Virus record (IMG/VR): IMGVR_UViG_3300006735_000009
Location: 1 to 28,335 of that record
Length of the DNA stretch: 28,335 bases
Strand: one strand, 5' to 3'
DNA from: a virus
Notes under the pieces: model-generated
What the model saw: only the letters and a program-made list of their open reading frames with translations
Database searches by the model: none
What the model was told of the DNA's origin: nothing
Made by a program: the position numbers and the translations under genes
Shown: in pieces, positions 1-9,151 of the stretch
Position numbering within the stretch: the stretch's first letter is position 1
Layout of the letters: each line of letters begins with the position of its first letter

Positions 1-29
1 CACAACCTACTGAAACTATATTTAGACAG
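1..29. repeat. Terminal direct repeat, left copy
   Basis: These 29 bases are identical to 28307-28335. The repeat lies inside the terminase gene and joins the two halves in frame. It is most simply an assembly overlap from a circular or circularly permuted genome, not a biological end, so the non-redundant length is 28,306 bp. Confidence 0.95.
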
Positions 30-551
30 TTTGAGATATGTAACAATGTACCAACAGAAGCTACTCTAATTGCTTTAGGTTTAGATTGGGGCTATTCTAA
101 CGACCCTACCGCAATAGCAGAAGTATATAAGCTAAATGATGATTTATATATTAATGAATTGTTATATAGTAAAGGTCTAACAAATCAAGACATTGCAAGT
201 AAGCTAAGGGAATTAGGTATAACAAGACAGACAGAAATAATAGGGGATAGTGCTGAACCTAAAAGTATTGAAGAAGTACATAGACTAGGGTTTAATATTA
301 AAGGAGCTAAAAAAGGAGCTGATAGTATTAACATGGGGATTGATGTATTAAGAAGATTTAAGATACATATAACAAAGAATAGTACAAACGCTATAAATGA
401 ATTTAAGTATTATAAATGGTTAGTAGATAAGAACGGACACGTTATAAATAAACCTGCTACAAATCAATTAGACCACTTAATAGACGCTATTAGATATGTT
501 GCTTTAAACAAGCTAACAACTAATTATAGTGGCAAGTATTATATATTATGA
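1..551 (+). CDS. terL: Terminase large subunit, C-terminal nuclease part (continues from window end)
   Basis: This is the 3' part of the large terminase, the motor that cuts concatemeric phage DNA and pumps it into proheads. The frame is open from the first base and joins exactly to the partial gene at 27688-28335, giving about 389 residues in all. The RNase H-like nuclease domain lies here. Acidic residues in the expected places are D235 in GLDWGYSNDP, D289 in GDSAEP, and D364/D368 in DHLIDAIRY (numbered from the TTG at 27688). These should bind the two metal ions for cleavage. The length is at the short end for phage large terminases, but both domains are complete. Seen: the motifs and the frame continuity. 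Known: the family fold. The call is firm. Confidence 0.95.
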   Translation, partial: QPTETIFRQFEICNNVPTEATLIALGLDWGYSNDPTAIAEVYKLNDDLYINELLYSKGLTNQDIASKLRELGITRQTEIIGDSAEPKSIEEVHRLGFNIKGAKKGADSINMGIDVLRRFKIHITKNSTNAINEFKYYKWLVDKNGHVINKPATNQLDHLIDAIRYVALNKLTTNYSGKYYIL

Positions 552-578
552 ACAAAAACGTTGAATTTATATTTATAA
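550..578 (+). promoter_or_regulatory. Late-promoter-like element, copy 1 (GAACAA-N14-TATTTATAA)
   Basis: GAACAA at 550-555 and TATTTATAA at 570-578 are separated by exactly 14 bases, as in three other copies (9150, 10201, 12718). It begins at the last codon of the terminase gene and ends three bases before the ATG at 582, so any transcript would have almost no leader. It is placed to start the tail gene block. That it is a promoter is inferred from its position and spacing. Confidence 0.7.
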
Positions 579-581
579 CAA

Positions 582-1166
582 ATGGCTAGAGAACAATTTG
601 AGGTTATAGTGCCTACTGAATGGAAAGATATTACTATTGCAGAATTTCAAAGGTACTTACAAATAGCAAACACTAAAAGAAAAACTAGAGATGATGAGAT
701 TATTTCTATGTTTTGTAAGATTGATAAGAAGCTAATAAAAAAGCTACAATTAAAACAAAAGAAACTTTTAGTAGATAAAATAAACAAATTTGTAAATAGC
801 AAGAATGAAACGATATTAGAAAAGAGAATAAAGTTTAAAGGAAAGAAATTTGGCTTTGTTCCTAATCTAAGTAAGATAACGACAGGGGAGTTTGTAGATA
901 TTGAAGAATACGGAAAAGACATAAACAAAAATCTACATAGAATTATGAGTGTTCTATATAGAGAAGTAAATAGAGAAGCTGGAGAGTTTTATAGCGTAAA
1001 ACCTTATGACCCTGACGAGTTAGAAATAGACAAGTTTAAAGACTTGCCAATGAGTACTACACTATCAGCGATAGATTTTTTTTTTCGTTTAGGGAGAAAC
1101 TTATTGGAGGATTTAAACAGTTATTCGATGGGGGTGAAGAAGACGAACCAGGAGAAAAAACCTTAG
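582..1166 (+). CDS. Tail assembly chaperone, short form (G-like)
   Basis: This 194-residue protein is the zero-frame product at the place where siphoviruses encode the tail assembly chaperone that loads tape-measure protein during tail building. The N-terminal 165 residues are ordinary coding sequence (for example IVPTEWKDITIAEFQRYL near the start). The last 26 codons, after a run of ten T, are odd: about 11 end in G (GAG, GTG, AAG, ACG, CAG), which is rare elsewhere in this genome. The -1 frame over the same bases has normal codons and continues past this stop. The zero-frame tail may thus be only the short-form end of a G/GT-type pair. Function is inferred from position, size and the frameshift layout. 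Confidence 0.72.
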   Translation: MAREQFEVIVPTEWKDITIAEFQRYLQIANTKRKTRDDEIISMFCKIDKKLIKKLQLKQKKLLVDKINKFVNSKNETILEKRIKFKGKKFGFVPNLSKITTGEFVDIEEYGKDINKNLHRIMSVLYREVNREAGEFYSVKPYDPDELEIDKFKDLPMSTTLSAIDFFFRLGRNLLEDLNSYSMGVKKTNQEKKP

Positions 1167-1330
1167 CTGGTAAATGGGGTTGGTATAATTTAATTTTTAG
1201 TTTATGTAATAATAATTTACTAAACATTGAACCAATAACAAAAACAGAGATTACTTTAGTATTAACATATTTAAGTTACCAACAAGATAAAAGCAACATA
1301 GAAAGAAACAATTATAATAAGCATAAATGA
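582..1330 (+). CDS. Tail assembly chaperone, -1 frameshifted long form (GT-like)
   Basis: A -1 shift at the T10 run (1076-1085) would give a 249-residue protein. The -1 frame is open from 1040 to a TGA at 1328-1330. After the shift it reads into an acidic linker (FDGGEEDEPGEK), then KWGWYNLIFSLCNNN and a helical segment ending near LTYLSYQQDK. This matches the usual layout of a chaperone core plus a T domain beginning with a Trp-Gly-Trp-like motif. The TGA overlaps the next gene's ATG as ATGA, as do many junctions here, so the -1 frame behaves as the true end of the gene. Other explanations are a homopolymer length error or natural length variation at the T run. Confidence 0.75.
1076..1085 (+). 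promoter_or_regulatory. Candidate slippery site for -1 frameshifting (ten T)
   Basis: Zero-frame reading is GAT TTT TTT TTT CGT, which contains the canonical T TTT TTT heptamer for a -1 slip. Codon usage switches from zero frame to -1 frame after this run, placing the shift here and not at the A6 tract near 1155-1160. I see no clear downstream stem-loop or pseudoknot. Confidence 0.65.
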
Positions 1331-1839
1331 TAACATATAAAAACTTTATAGACGATTTTAACACAATAGCTACTAATCATTTTCAAATTAATTCTTTTCA
1401 TAGTGGCATGTTAGATGAAGTAGATATAAATAAATTAGACCAATCAGATTTTCCTATATTATATGTTGAGCCAGGTAATACTAATATAGATAAAGGGGTA
1501 ATGACTTATACGTTTACTGTATTTACTATGAGTTTAATTAAAGAGGATTTAAGCAATAGAGAGGAAGTTTGGGATACCATGCTACAAGTTATGCAAGATA
1601 TTATATCAGAGTTTAGACAAAATCTAGCTGTACAAACATCAGGGAGTGATAGTGGAAAGAAATTTAGCTATATACCTGGAGAAGTAGTTTTAAATCTACC
1701 TATTAATGCAGAACCTTTTACAGTTAGATTTGCTAATATGTTAACTGGTTGGAGTGCTAGTTTTACTATGCAAGTTAATAACCCTAATTCACTTTGTGAC
1801 GCTCCTATTGAACCAAGTGATGAAGCCCCTAATACATAA
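1327..1839 (+). CDS. Probable tail terminator / neck protein
   Basis: This 170-residue protein has no signal peptide or membrane segment. A mixed alpha/beta pattern covers residues 1-160: an N-terminal helix (YKNFIDDFNTIATNH), a strand-rich centre (FPILYVEPGN, MTYTFTVFTMSLI), and a helix (EEVWDTMLQVMQDIISEFR). A C-terminal segment with GWSASFTMQV ends in a Pro/Glu-rich tail. The repeated beta strands around a helix, the size, and the position between the chaperone and a gp10-like protein suit the tail terminator that caps the tail tube. It starts at an ATGA overlap with the frameshifted chaperone and ends at a TAATG overlap with the next gene. I cannot confirm the family from sequence alone. 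Confidence 0.5.
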   Translation: MITYKNFIDDFNTIATNHFQINSFHSGMLDEVDINKLDQSDFPILYVEPGNTNIDKGVMTYTFTVFTMSLIKEDLSNREEVWDTMLQVMQDIISEFRQNLAVQTSGSDSGKKFSYIPGEVVLNLPINAEPFTVRFANMLTGWSASFTMQVNNPNSLCDAPIEPSDEAPNT

Positions 1840-2447
1840 TGGAATTAGATACAACAGAAATAGAAGCTGTACTAAGTAATTTTGGAAGTAGATTAATTCA
1901 AAATGCTAGACGTAGACTAACTTTAAAAAAGAAAAGAGCAAGGGGAGTTTTATTTAATCAAATGAGCTATGATATTGAAAAAACAGTTACGGGAGTCGAA
2001 TTTAAAATGAATTTCGGTTTAGCCACCCATTACTGGCGTTTTGTTGATGAGGGAGTACAAGGAAAAGGGGGGTTTAAAGGTAGTGGTAGAGCTAGGGGTT
2101 ATGGTAGTCCGTTTAGATTTGGTACAAATACTGGTCAAGAAGGTGGATTGCGTAAAGCTATTAGGCGTTGGATAAATACTAAAGGAATAAAAGGAAGAAT
2201 ACAGAAAGATTGGAAAAATAACAAAGGGGCAGGGAGATTTATAACAAATGATAGTTTAGTATTCTTAATATCAAGAAGTATCTATCAAAGAGGACTAGCA
2301 AGAACTAGGTTTATATCACAGCCTTTTAGTGAGATGTACCCAGAATTAATATATAATATGCAATTAGCCTCAGTAAAAGACATAGAAACAACTGAAGATA
2401 AAGAGTTAAAAACACAAAATATGAAAATTAAAATAAATACAATATAA
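1839..2447 (+). CDS. Probable head-tail / tail completion protein (HK97 gp10-like)
   Basis: This 202-residue basic protein has an N-terminal helix with the run ARRRLTLKKKRARG, then strands and the segment ATHYWRFVDEGVQGKGG near residues 65-85. A Gly/Arg-rich stretch (GSGRARGYGSPFRFG) follows, then a C-terminal helical part with a TRFISQPF motif. The pattern 'Y..FV..G..G', then basic loops and late F/I-x-P, recalls the HK97 gp10-like family that joins head and tail. It is coupled to both neighbours by TAATG overlaps. The role is an inference from composition and position. Confidence 0.5.
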   Translation: MELDTTEIEAVLSNFGSRLIQNARRRLTLKKKRARGVLFNQMSYDIEKTVTGVEFKMNFGLATHYWRFVDEGVQGKGGFKGSGRARGYGSPFRFGTNTGQEGGLRKAIRRWINTKGIKGRIQKDWKNNKGAGRFITNDSLVFLISRSIYQRGLARTRFISQPFSEMYPELIYNMQLASVKDIETTEDKELKTQNMKIKINTI

Positions 2448-3958
2448 TGTCATATAGCATAGAACAACAACCTAATAAATTTGTGGCTTGTAATAGCCCT
2501 TTAGTTTATGTAGTAAAAGAGGACTCAGGAGCAATAACTGGAGCAGCTAAATTTAGATATATTGTACAAGTACAAATAAGTACATCTAATACGGGAGCTT
2601 TAGCAACTATAGGAAAATTAAAGTTACATAAAAATAAAGCAGGAGTAGGTATTGTAGATGTTAGTAAAATAGTAAGAACTTATTTAGAAACACAACAAGT
2701 AAATGAAAATTCAGACATTAATAGTATACATGGTTTAGGTACAGTAGAAACAAGTAAACCCTTTTCACAAAACAATAAACAAGCTATAGCAATAAGAATA
2801 TTAGGGGGTTATGAAACAGCTACAAGTCAAACAGCTGCTCCTACTGAAAATTTAACCCCAGCAGGAACTTATACAAGTAATATTGCAATAGGTATACCAG
2901 CTACAACTCCTTATACTAATACTGCTACTAATGTAGGGGGATTAGATAATGGCACAAACTTTCCTTTAAACTTTTATAAAAATGACGCTACTAATGAAGA
3001 TGATTATGGTTTTTTAACTAATGCTCCAACTGTTCAATTTGTTAGAGGGGGTGATACAAGTGGTGATAATGTAGATGAGGGTACTATATGTTTTAAACAA
3101 GGTAATAATGCTAGTAGTAGTATTGTGACAGTAGGAGAGAAAATAGAACATATAGCTATACAATACTTTAATAGTGCAGGAAATTTAATAGCTGGCACAA
3201 GTGGTAGCTCTACAGTACATTTTTTTATTAATTCTATTGCTAATGGTGGTGCTACTGCGTCTGAATCTACAACTGTAGATAAAGCAATATTATACTTTGG
3301 TTGTGGTACTAAAAATTTACAATTGCAAACAGATACAGTTATTAATGGTTCAGGAGCTTCGGTTACGGGTATAAATGCTAGACCTAGTAATTTCTCTAAT
3401 TGGGCTTATTATAAAATTTGTGGAACAACAACGAGCGCTAGTACTAATGGTCAGCCTGATACTAGATGTACTAAATTTTATAGTTTCTATAGATATGGAA
3501 GTGGAGCAAAAGTAGATGATAGACACCAAAGCTGTATTAGATATGATAACGTTAGACTAGCATGGAGAAACAGATTAGGAGCTTGGGATTATATGAACTT
3601 TAGAGGTAAATCAACAGAAAGCGTAGACGTAACAAGTGAAGAAATGGAGAGCGTCCCAGGTACTTGGAATTTAGCTAGATATAATTATTATAATTATGAA
3701 AGAGGAAAACAAACATTATTTACAGAAGCTAAAAGAAAATTAGTTGTAAATTCTGATTATTTAAATGAAGATGAGGCGGTATGGTTAGAAGAGTTATTTA
3801 CTTCTACTGACGTTCAAATTATAGATGATAATAGTGTAGTCTATCCTGTTGTAATAACAAGCAAAAACTATATTAAAAAAACAAGCGTAAATGATAAGGT
3901 TAAAATACAATATACAGTTAATTTAGAGTACGCTAACAAAGTAAGAACTAATAGCTAA
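2447..3958 (+). CDS. Structural tail protein, unrecognised family
   Basis: This is a 503-residue protein without a signal peptide. Residues 1-130 are mainly strands (FVACNSPLVYVVKE, KFRYIVQVQIS) and include GVGIVDVSKIVRTYLETQ. The centre (about 135-330) is rich in Thr, Asn, Gly and Ser with few charges, typical of extended virion beta-structure. The C-terminal third has aromatic and charged segments (RLAWRNRLGAWDYMNFRG, then NYYNYERGKQ) and regular strands. It lies between neck proteins and a 1110-residue tail protein, coupled by TAATG overlaps. It is likely a tail or baseplate component, perhaps carbohydrate-binding. No enzyme motif is visible. Confidence 0.5.
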   Translation: MSYSIEQQPNKFVACNSPLVYVVKEDSGAITGAAKFRYIVQVQISTSNTGALATIGKLKLHKNKAGVGIVDVSKIVRTYLETQQVNENSDINSIHGLGTVETSKPFSQNNKQAIAIRILGGYETATSQTAAPTENLTPAGTYTSNIAIGIPATTPYTNTATNVGGLDNGTNFPLNFYKNDATNEDDYGFLTNAPTVQFVRGGDTSGDNVDEGTICFKQGNNASSSIVTVGEKIEHIAIQYFNSAGNLIAGTSGSSTVHFFINSIANGGATASESTTVDKAILYFGCGTKNLQLQTDTVINGSGASVTGINARPSNFSNWAYYKICGTTTSASTNGQPDTRCTKFYSFYRYGSGAKVDDRHQSCIRYDNVRLAWRNRLGAWDYMNFRGKSTESVDVTSEEMESVPGTWNLARYNYYNYERGKQTLFTEAKRKLVVNSDYLNEDEAVWLEELFTSTDVQIIDDNSVVYPVVITSKNYIKKTSVNDKVKIQYTVNLEYANKVRTNS

Positions 3959-6900
3959 TGGACGTAAGATTAGTAGCATATCGTAGAGAAACAACAGGAG
4001 ATGATAATTTTGATGTAACACAATTTGAGCTAGATTTACAACAAGCTCCTAATGTTGTAGTTAACTATAATTGGTTAGATTTAAAAAACCCTGATACAAG
4101 AAAGTCTAGTTTTAGTCAAACTTTAAAGCTACCTTTTTCTAATGCTAATAATGATTTCTTTGAAAATTACTTTGATGTTAATTTAGAAAGTTTAGTCTAT
4201 AACTCTAAAACTAAATTTAGTGCTATTTTATATATAGATAGTATTCCACAACTAAAAGGCTTTATACAATTAAAGTCTATCTATATGAACGCTAGGTTGT
4301 ATGAGGTTGCTTTATTTGGTGATACTGCTGATTTCTTTACTGACTTAAAAGACAATAGATTAAAAGACGCTTTTAGTATTCAAGATGATAGTGATCCTGA
4401 GCTATATCTATTAAGTAGAATGTTAGACCACAAACTAACACTAGCTAATATTGTTAATAGTTGGACTTCACCAGGTTTAACAACTGAATTAGGTACTACA
4501 ACTAATGATGTAATGTATCCCATAATAGATTACGGACACACCCTTAATCCCTATTCAGGTTCTATGTTTTGGAGTCCTGATGATATAACACAAGCAGTAA
4601 ATGAATTAGGAGGTAGTATAAATGACGCTTTTAATTATTATAGTATGGTTGAGGCTTCTAATTTAAAACCTGCAATTAGAGTTCAAAGGCTTTTACATAT
4701 TATTGCCTCAATAACAGGTTATACAATTAAAAGCACGTTTTTAGGAATAGATGGCGATACACTTTCTGATACGTCTTGGTTTAGTAGATTGTTTATGACT
4801 TTATCTACTGAACACAATAGGGTACAAACATTGTTTAATACTACTGAGGATAGTGAAGCTCCATTTATAGGTTTTCAGGCTAATATGTCTAGCTCCTCAG
4901 GAGATACTACATTTCCTGTAACTGATCCTACAGGTATTGGTTTAGTAGAAAGTGTATTTAGTAATTTAGATGTAGATAATGAAGTATTTGATCCTAATGG
5001 TTTATATAATAACCAATTAACAGATTGGGGTGTTGGTGGTATTACAGGAGTAGATACACCATCTATAAAAATACCTGTAGATATAGAAGATAATACTCTA
5101 TTGTCTTTAGGGTCAATATCAGTAAAAGTTACTCTAACCATTAATATTGATGATACAATTAGTCCTAGTGGTGGTAATTTAAGCGTAGTACAATTAAGAC
5201 CTCGTTGGTATAATCAAACAACTAATGAGCCTGTTGGCTTTGGTTTTGAACAAAGTGTTTTTACAGGATCTAATGTAACAATAGAAGAAACACAAGAATT
5301 ACCAGTAATTCCTGGTACAATATATTATTTTTTATTAGAGTGCGTACCTTATCCAGTATCAATCCAAACTGGAACACAAAGCGCTACTGCAACAATATCA
5401 GCTTGTACTATAGAAACGCTACAAACAGATAACGTAGGATTAATGTCAGGGGGGTTAAATGGTGAGGTGCAAATGTACCACAACATGCCTGATATGACAC
5501 AAGCAGACTTTGTAAAAGATTTAGTAAATAGATTTAATTTAATTATACAAACTGATCCTGATAATGAAAAAGAATTATTAATAGAACCTTATCAAGATTA
5601 TATAAATGGGGGTACTACGCAATATTGGACGGATAAATTAGATGTATCAAAAGAGCAAGTTATAAGACCCACAAACGAATTACAATCTAAAGTATTAAAG
5701 TTTAGCGATTTAGAAGATGAAGATATTTTAAATCAAAGATATAAAGATATATACAATACTGTTTATGGTACTTATACAGAAAATAGAAAAAATGATTTTG
5801 CTAATAATGAATTTGAAAACTTTAGTGTTTTTGCACCTTTTATAGCACAAGGAATAGGTCAATGGGATGGTAATACCATAAATGGATCTTTACCTAATCC
5901 TAATGTAGCTTTAGCTTATTTATTTAAAGCTGAATTAGGTCAAGCAAGAAGCCCCCTAGAAACAATGAAACCTAGATTGTTTTATTATAGTGGAACACCT
6001 ATTGATATAACAGGAGAAAACCCAAATACAGGAAACGATTTTGCTTTTAATATATACTCTAGTCAATTTATACAAACAGGAGATAGCTTATCAACAAGTA
6101 ATAAGTTTCCATTATGTACGCAATATAACTTAGACACTTTAGGTTCTGTAACTGCTGACACTAAATTATTACATTGGACTTGGTATAATCCTAATTTTGA
6201 TACAGGCTTTACATTTAATTATTTTGGACTTACTATAAGTGAGCATGGTTTGTATAATGATTATTGGGCACAATACATAAATGAGATATATAGTGATGAC
6301 GCTAGAATAATGGAATGTTATTTAAACCTTAATCCTGTTGATATTGAAACTTTTGCAGGAACAGGTTTTAAAAACGTATATTATATTAAGAATACTTTAT
6401 GGAGAATTATTAGCGTAGATAATTATTTAGTAGGTGGTAATAAATCTACTAAAGTTACATTGTTAAAAGTTATAGAAAAATTAACTAATGATTGTGGGGC
6501 TATAGGAACTATCACCGCAGGTACAGGCTTAATGACTTGGGTAGACGCAGGTACAGGATTAAGTACAACTATAACTAATACTTGTTGTGAGGAAGTAAAT
6601 TCTGACTGGACTTTTGTACAAACTAATACAACTACAGGAGTTGGAGATTGTTACGCAAGTGGAAATACAATAAGTGTAGGAGAGGGGGTGGTAAATGATA
6701 ATGATGACATACCCCCTGAACAACTACCTATGCCCTCATTAATGCCTAATCTACAAACTAACTATAATATAATCACTACTAATGGTAATGCCTATACTAC
6801 TACTTATTATATGCAGGGTACAACATTAGATAGTAGCACAACTACAAATTTTAATTATAATGGTATGCAAAGTCAAATGATGTCTTTGTCTATATTGAGT

Positions 6901-7290
6901 ATGAATTATGTTAAGGTTAATTTATTAGGTAGTATAGTGTCAGGTACTAATTCTGGAAAGTGTGGCTATTTTGAATATGATACAGTATTAATAAATAGAG
7001 ACAATACTAATTCACAAGTAGGAACTGCAGGGGGTGATTTATTAAAAACAAATAAGGATAGTGCTTTTACTACTCCTACTGTTAATATAACAACATTTGA
7101 CAATAGGGGTTTTTGGACTCCTACTATAGTTGGTGGAGCTAGTGAAAGAGTACACTGGGTAGCTAAAGTAGAATTAATTAGACAACCTTTGGGTGATCCT
7201 GATGGTACGCTAACACCAACAGTAAAAGCAATATATCAAAATGCAGATAATATAATTTTACAAAATTTAGACAATTTATTATGGAACTAG
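3958..7290 (+). CDS. Large tail / baseplate protein
   Basis: This 1110-residue product is the largest in the genome. Residues 15-130 form an ordered domain with LDLKNPDTRKSSFSQTLKLP and FFENYFDVNLESLVYN, reading like a tail-tip domain. Later parts are Thr/Asn/Gly-rich beta sequence (about 290-480), a mixed domain from 490 to 850, and a final Thr/Asn-rich stretch with two near-copies of TAGTGLMTW/DAGTGLSTT near residues 850-875. Cysteines cluster here (DCGAIG, NTCCEE). There is no signal peptide or membrane helix. Its place just before the tape measure gene is unusual, since tip proteins usually follow it. A tail-tip or central fibre role is likely but not proven. Confidence 0.55.
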   Translation: MDVRLVAYRRETTGDDNFDVTQFELDLQQAPNVVVNYNWLDLKNPDTRKSSFSQTLKLPFSNANNDFFENYFDVNLESLVYNSKTKFSAILYIDSIPQLKGFIQLKSIYMNARLYEVALFGDTADFFTDLKDNRLKDAFSIQDDSDPELYLLSRMLDHKLTLANIVNSWTSPGLTTELGTTTNDVMYPIIDYGHTLNPYSGSMFWSPDDITQAVNELGGSINDAFNYYSMVEASNLKPAIRVQRLLHIIASITGYTIKSTFLGIDGDTLSDTSWFSRLFMTLSTEHNRVQTLFNTTEDSEAPFIGFQANMSSSSGDTTFPVTDPTGIGLVESVFSNLDVDNEVFDPNGLYNNQLTDWGVGGITGVDTPSIKIPVDIEDNTLLSLGSISVKVTLTINIDDTISPSGGNLSVVQLRPRWYNQTTNEPVGFGFEQSVFTGSNVTIEETQELPVIPGTIYYFLLECVPYPVSIQTGTQSATATISACTIETLQTDNVGLMSGGLNGEVQMYHNMPDMTQADFVKDLVNRFNLIIQTDPDNEKELLIEPYQDYINGGTTQYWTDKLDVSKEQVIRPTNELQSKVLKFSDLEDEDILNQRYKDIYNTVYGTYTENRKNDFANNEFENFSVFAPFIAQGIGQWDGNTINGSLPNPNVALAYLFKAELGQARSPLETMKPRLFYYSGTPIDITGENPNTGNDFAFNIYSSQFIQTGDSLSTSNKFPLCTQYNLDTLGSVTADTKLLHWTWYNPNFDTGFTFNYFGLTISEHGLYNDYWAQYINEIYSDDARIMECYLNLNPVDIETFAGTGFKNVYYIKNTLWRIISVDNYLVGGNKSTKVTLLKVIEKLTNDCGAIGTITAGTGLMTWVDAGTGLSTTITNTCCEEVNSDWTFVQTNTTTGVGDCYASGNTISVGEGVVNDNDDIPPEQLPMPSLMPNLQTNYNIITTNGNAYTTTYYMQGTTLDSSTTTNFNYNGMQSQMMSLSILSMNYVKVNLLGSIVSGTNSGKCGYFEYDTVLINRDNTNSQVGTAGGDLLKTNKDSAFTTPTVNITTFDNRGFWTPTIVGGASERVHWVAKVELIRQPLGDPDGTLTPTVKAIYQNADNIILQNLDNLLWN

Positions 7291-7454
7291 AAAAATACAT
7301 TAAAGAGGTAGGTAGGCTTATGCCTATATCAATTAACCTTTTAACAGAATTAGAAGCAAAGGGAAATAAATACGCTTTTGAAACGGGAGCTAATGAATTT
7401 CCTACAACATTTAAAGAACTATTTAAAAAGATAAAAATATGGCGGAAAAAGTAA
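7281..7454 (+). CDS. Small hypothetical protein between tail-tip and tape measure genes
   Basis: This is a 57-residue, Lys/Glu-rich, mostly helical protein starting MELEKYIKEVGRLMPISINL and ending in KIKIWRKK. It overlaps the end of the 1110-residue gene by 10 bases and the tape-measure start by 16 bases, so it fills an otherwise empty 148-base gap. Codon usage is like its neighbours. The overlap on both sides supports a real gene. Its place before the tape measure would suit a small tail assembly factor, but the function is unknown. Confidence 0.65.
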   Translation: MELEKYIKEVGRLMPISINLLTELEAKGNKYAFETGANEFPTTFKELFKKIKIWRKK

Positions 7455-9151
7455 CAATAGAAGTAGAGGCAGATGTTCAAGAGGCTTTACAAAATTTAGA
7501 GAAAATAAAAGACAAAATAGATGAGATGAATGACAATGTAGAAGACATGGGTAAAACTTCTAAATCTTCTGCAACTGCAACAAAAGGTTTAGCAACTGGT
7601 TTTAGAGGTGTTGGCTTGGCTATGAAAGCTGCGGGGTTTGGTATAGTATTAAAGCTAGTAGATATGTTAGCTTCTGCTTTAATGCAGAATCAAGAAGTAG
7701 TAGATACTGTTTCAACTGCCTTTAATGTAATTGGTATAGTAATGAATAAAATTATTACAACATTTAAAACTATATACGATAGGGTTACTGCAAACAATGA
7801 TAACTTTGACGCGTTAGGAAGAATAATAAAAAACTTAATGACAATTGCTTTAACTCCTTTAAAATTAACTTTTTTTACACTTGTTAAAGTTTTTAAAGAG
7901 GTTCAGTTAGCTTGGGAGAAGTCCTGGCTAGGTAAAGGTGATGTAAAAAAAATACAAAAATTAACTAAACAAATAGATGACTACACAAAAAAAATAAAAA
8001 AGACCACAAATGAAGCAATAAAAGCGGGCGTAAATATTATGGTAGATTTTAAAGAGGGTGTAGGGGAAGTAATGAATATAGCTACAGTAGTACAAGAGGA
8101 GTTTACAAATACTCTTGATGGCATGACGGTTAATAGTGTTTTAAATCAAGCTAGAGGAGTTACTAGAGCAAAAAATAACATAAGTTTATTAGCTGCAGGT
8201 CAACAAGAGCTAATCCTTTTAGCACAAGCCGAAGCTGAAGCTCAACGAATAGTAAGAGATGATATTTCTAAAACTTTTGATGAAAGACTAGAGGCTAATA
8301 GACAATTATTAGTATTATCAGAAGAAGCTAGATTACTTGAAGAAGAAGGAACTAGAAAACAAATAGCTGCTTTAAATACTCAATTATCTATAGATAAAAA
8401 AAATGTAGATTTATTAACGCAAAAAAAAGAATTAGAAAATAATTTAATAGAAATTGGGTTAAGGGAAAAGGCTTTAAAAAAAGAACAAAAAGAACAAGAA
8501 AACGCATTGCTACTAGAAAAAAATGCTATTTTACAAGAACTATCTAGAATAGGTATAGAAGAAGAAGATAGAAGACAGTTAGAGTTTGAACAAGAAAAAC
8601 AAAGATTACTTAAACTAGCTGAGTTAACTATAAGTAATGAAAAAGATTTAGCTGACACTAGATTAAGGATAGAGGAAGATTTTCAAAAAAAGAAAGACGC
8701 ACTAGACAAAGAAAACTTAGCAAAAGAACAAGCGTTACAAGACCAAAAAAGACAAATAATAGGTAGTGCTTTAACTGGTATAACAGCGTTAGTAGGAGCT
8801 GAAACAAAGACGGGTAAAGCGTTAGCTGTAGCTCAAGCAACTATGGACACTTATGCAGGGGCAAATAAAGCAATAGCTCAAGGTGGTTTATTTGGTACTA
8901 TTTCAGCCGTAGGAATAATAGCTACTGGTTTAGCAAACGTTAGAAATATATTAGACACAAATATACCAGGAGAAACTGGGGGGGATGAATCACCAACACC
9001 ACCAGCTACGATTCAAGATACTATTCCAACAGTACCTACATTTGGAGCTATAGGAACTGAACCACCACCAGTACAAGCATTTGTAGTAGAAAGTGATGTA
9101 AGTAGTAGTCAGGCTTTACAAAATGATTTAAACTTACAAGCAACGTTATAA
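7439..9151 (+). CDS. Tail tape measure protein
   Basis: This 570-residue protein sets tail length in siphoviruses. Residues 10-40 are amphipathic helix. Gly/Ala-rich hydrophobic segments follow at about 55-80 (GLAMKAAGFGIVLKLVDMLA), 95-110 and 130-150. A long charged coiled coil fills about 250-445, with many Glu, Lys, Leu and Gln. Residues 450-520 hold another Ala/Gly-rich hydrophobic part (GSALTGITALVGAET, GTISAVGIIATGLANV), and a Pro-rich tail ends the protein. This order is typical of tape measures. At 570 residues it predicts a short tail. It starts within the end of the small gene before it, and a late-promoter-like element overlaps its stop codon. Confidence 0.88.
   Translation: MAEKVTIEVEADVQEALQNLEKIKDKIDEMNDNVEDMGKTSKSSATATKGLATGFRGVGLAMKAAGFGIVLKLVDMLASALMQNQEVVDTVSTAFNVIGIVMNKIITTFKTIYDRVTANNDNFDALGRIIKNLMTIALTPLKLTFFTLVKVFKEVQLAWEKSWLGKGDVKKIQKLTKQIDDYTKKIKKTTNEAIKAGVNIMVDFKEGVGEVMNIATVVQEEFTNTLDGMTVNSVLNQARGVTRAKNNISLLAAGQQELILLAQAEAEAQRIVRDDISKTFDERLEANRQLLVLSEEARLLEEEGTRKQIAALNTQLSIDKKNVDLLTQKKELENNLIEIGLREKALKKEQKEQENALLLEKNAILQELSRIGIEEEDRRQLEFEQEKQRLLKLAELTISNEKDLADTRLRIEEDFQKKKDALDKENLAKEQALQDQKRQIIGSALTGITALVGAETKTGKALAVAQATMDTYAGANKAIAQGGLFGTISAVGIIATGLANVRNILDTNIPGETGGDESPTPPATIQDTIPTVPTFGAIGTEPPPVQAFVVESDVSSSQALQNDLNLQATL

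Noticed and set aside
647-928. Antisense open frame opposite the tail chaperone
   Set aside because: Phe/Ser/Leu-rich mirror of Lys/Glu-rich coding sequence, with no supporting context.
1155-1163. A6 tract as the frameshift site in the chaperone gene
   Set aside because: In zero frame it reads GAG AAA AAA CCT, which does not give a canonical X XXY YYZ slip, and codon usage already favours the -1 frame well upstream.
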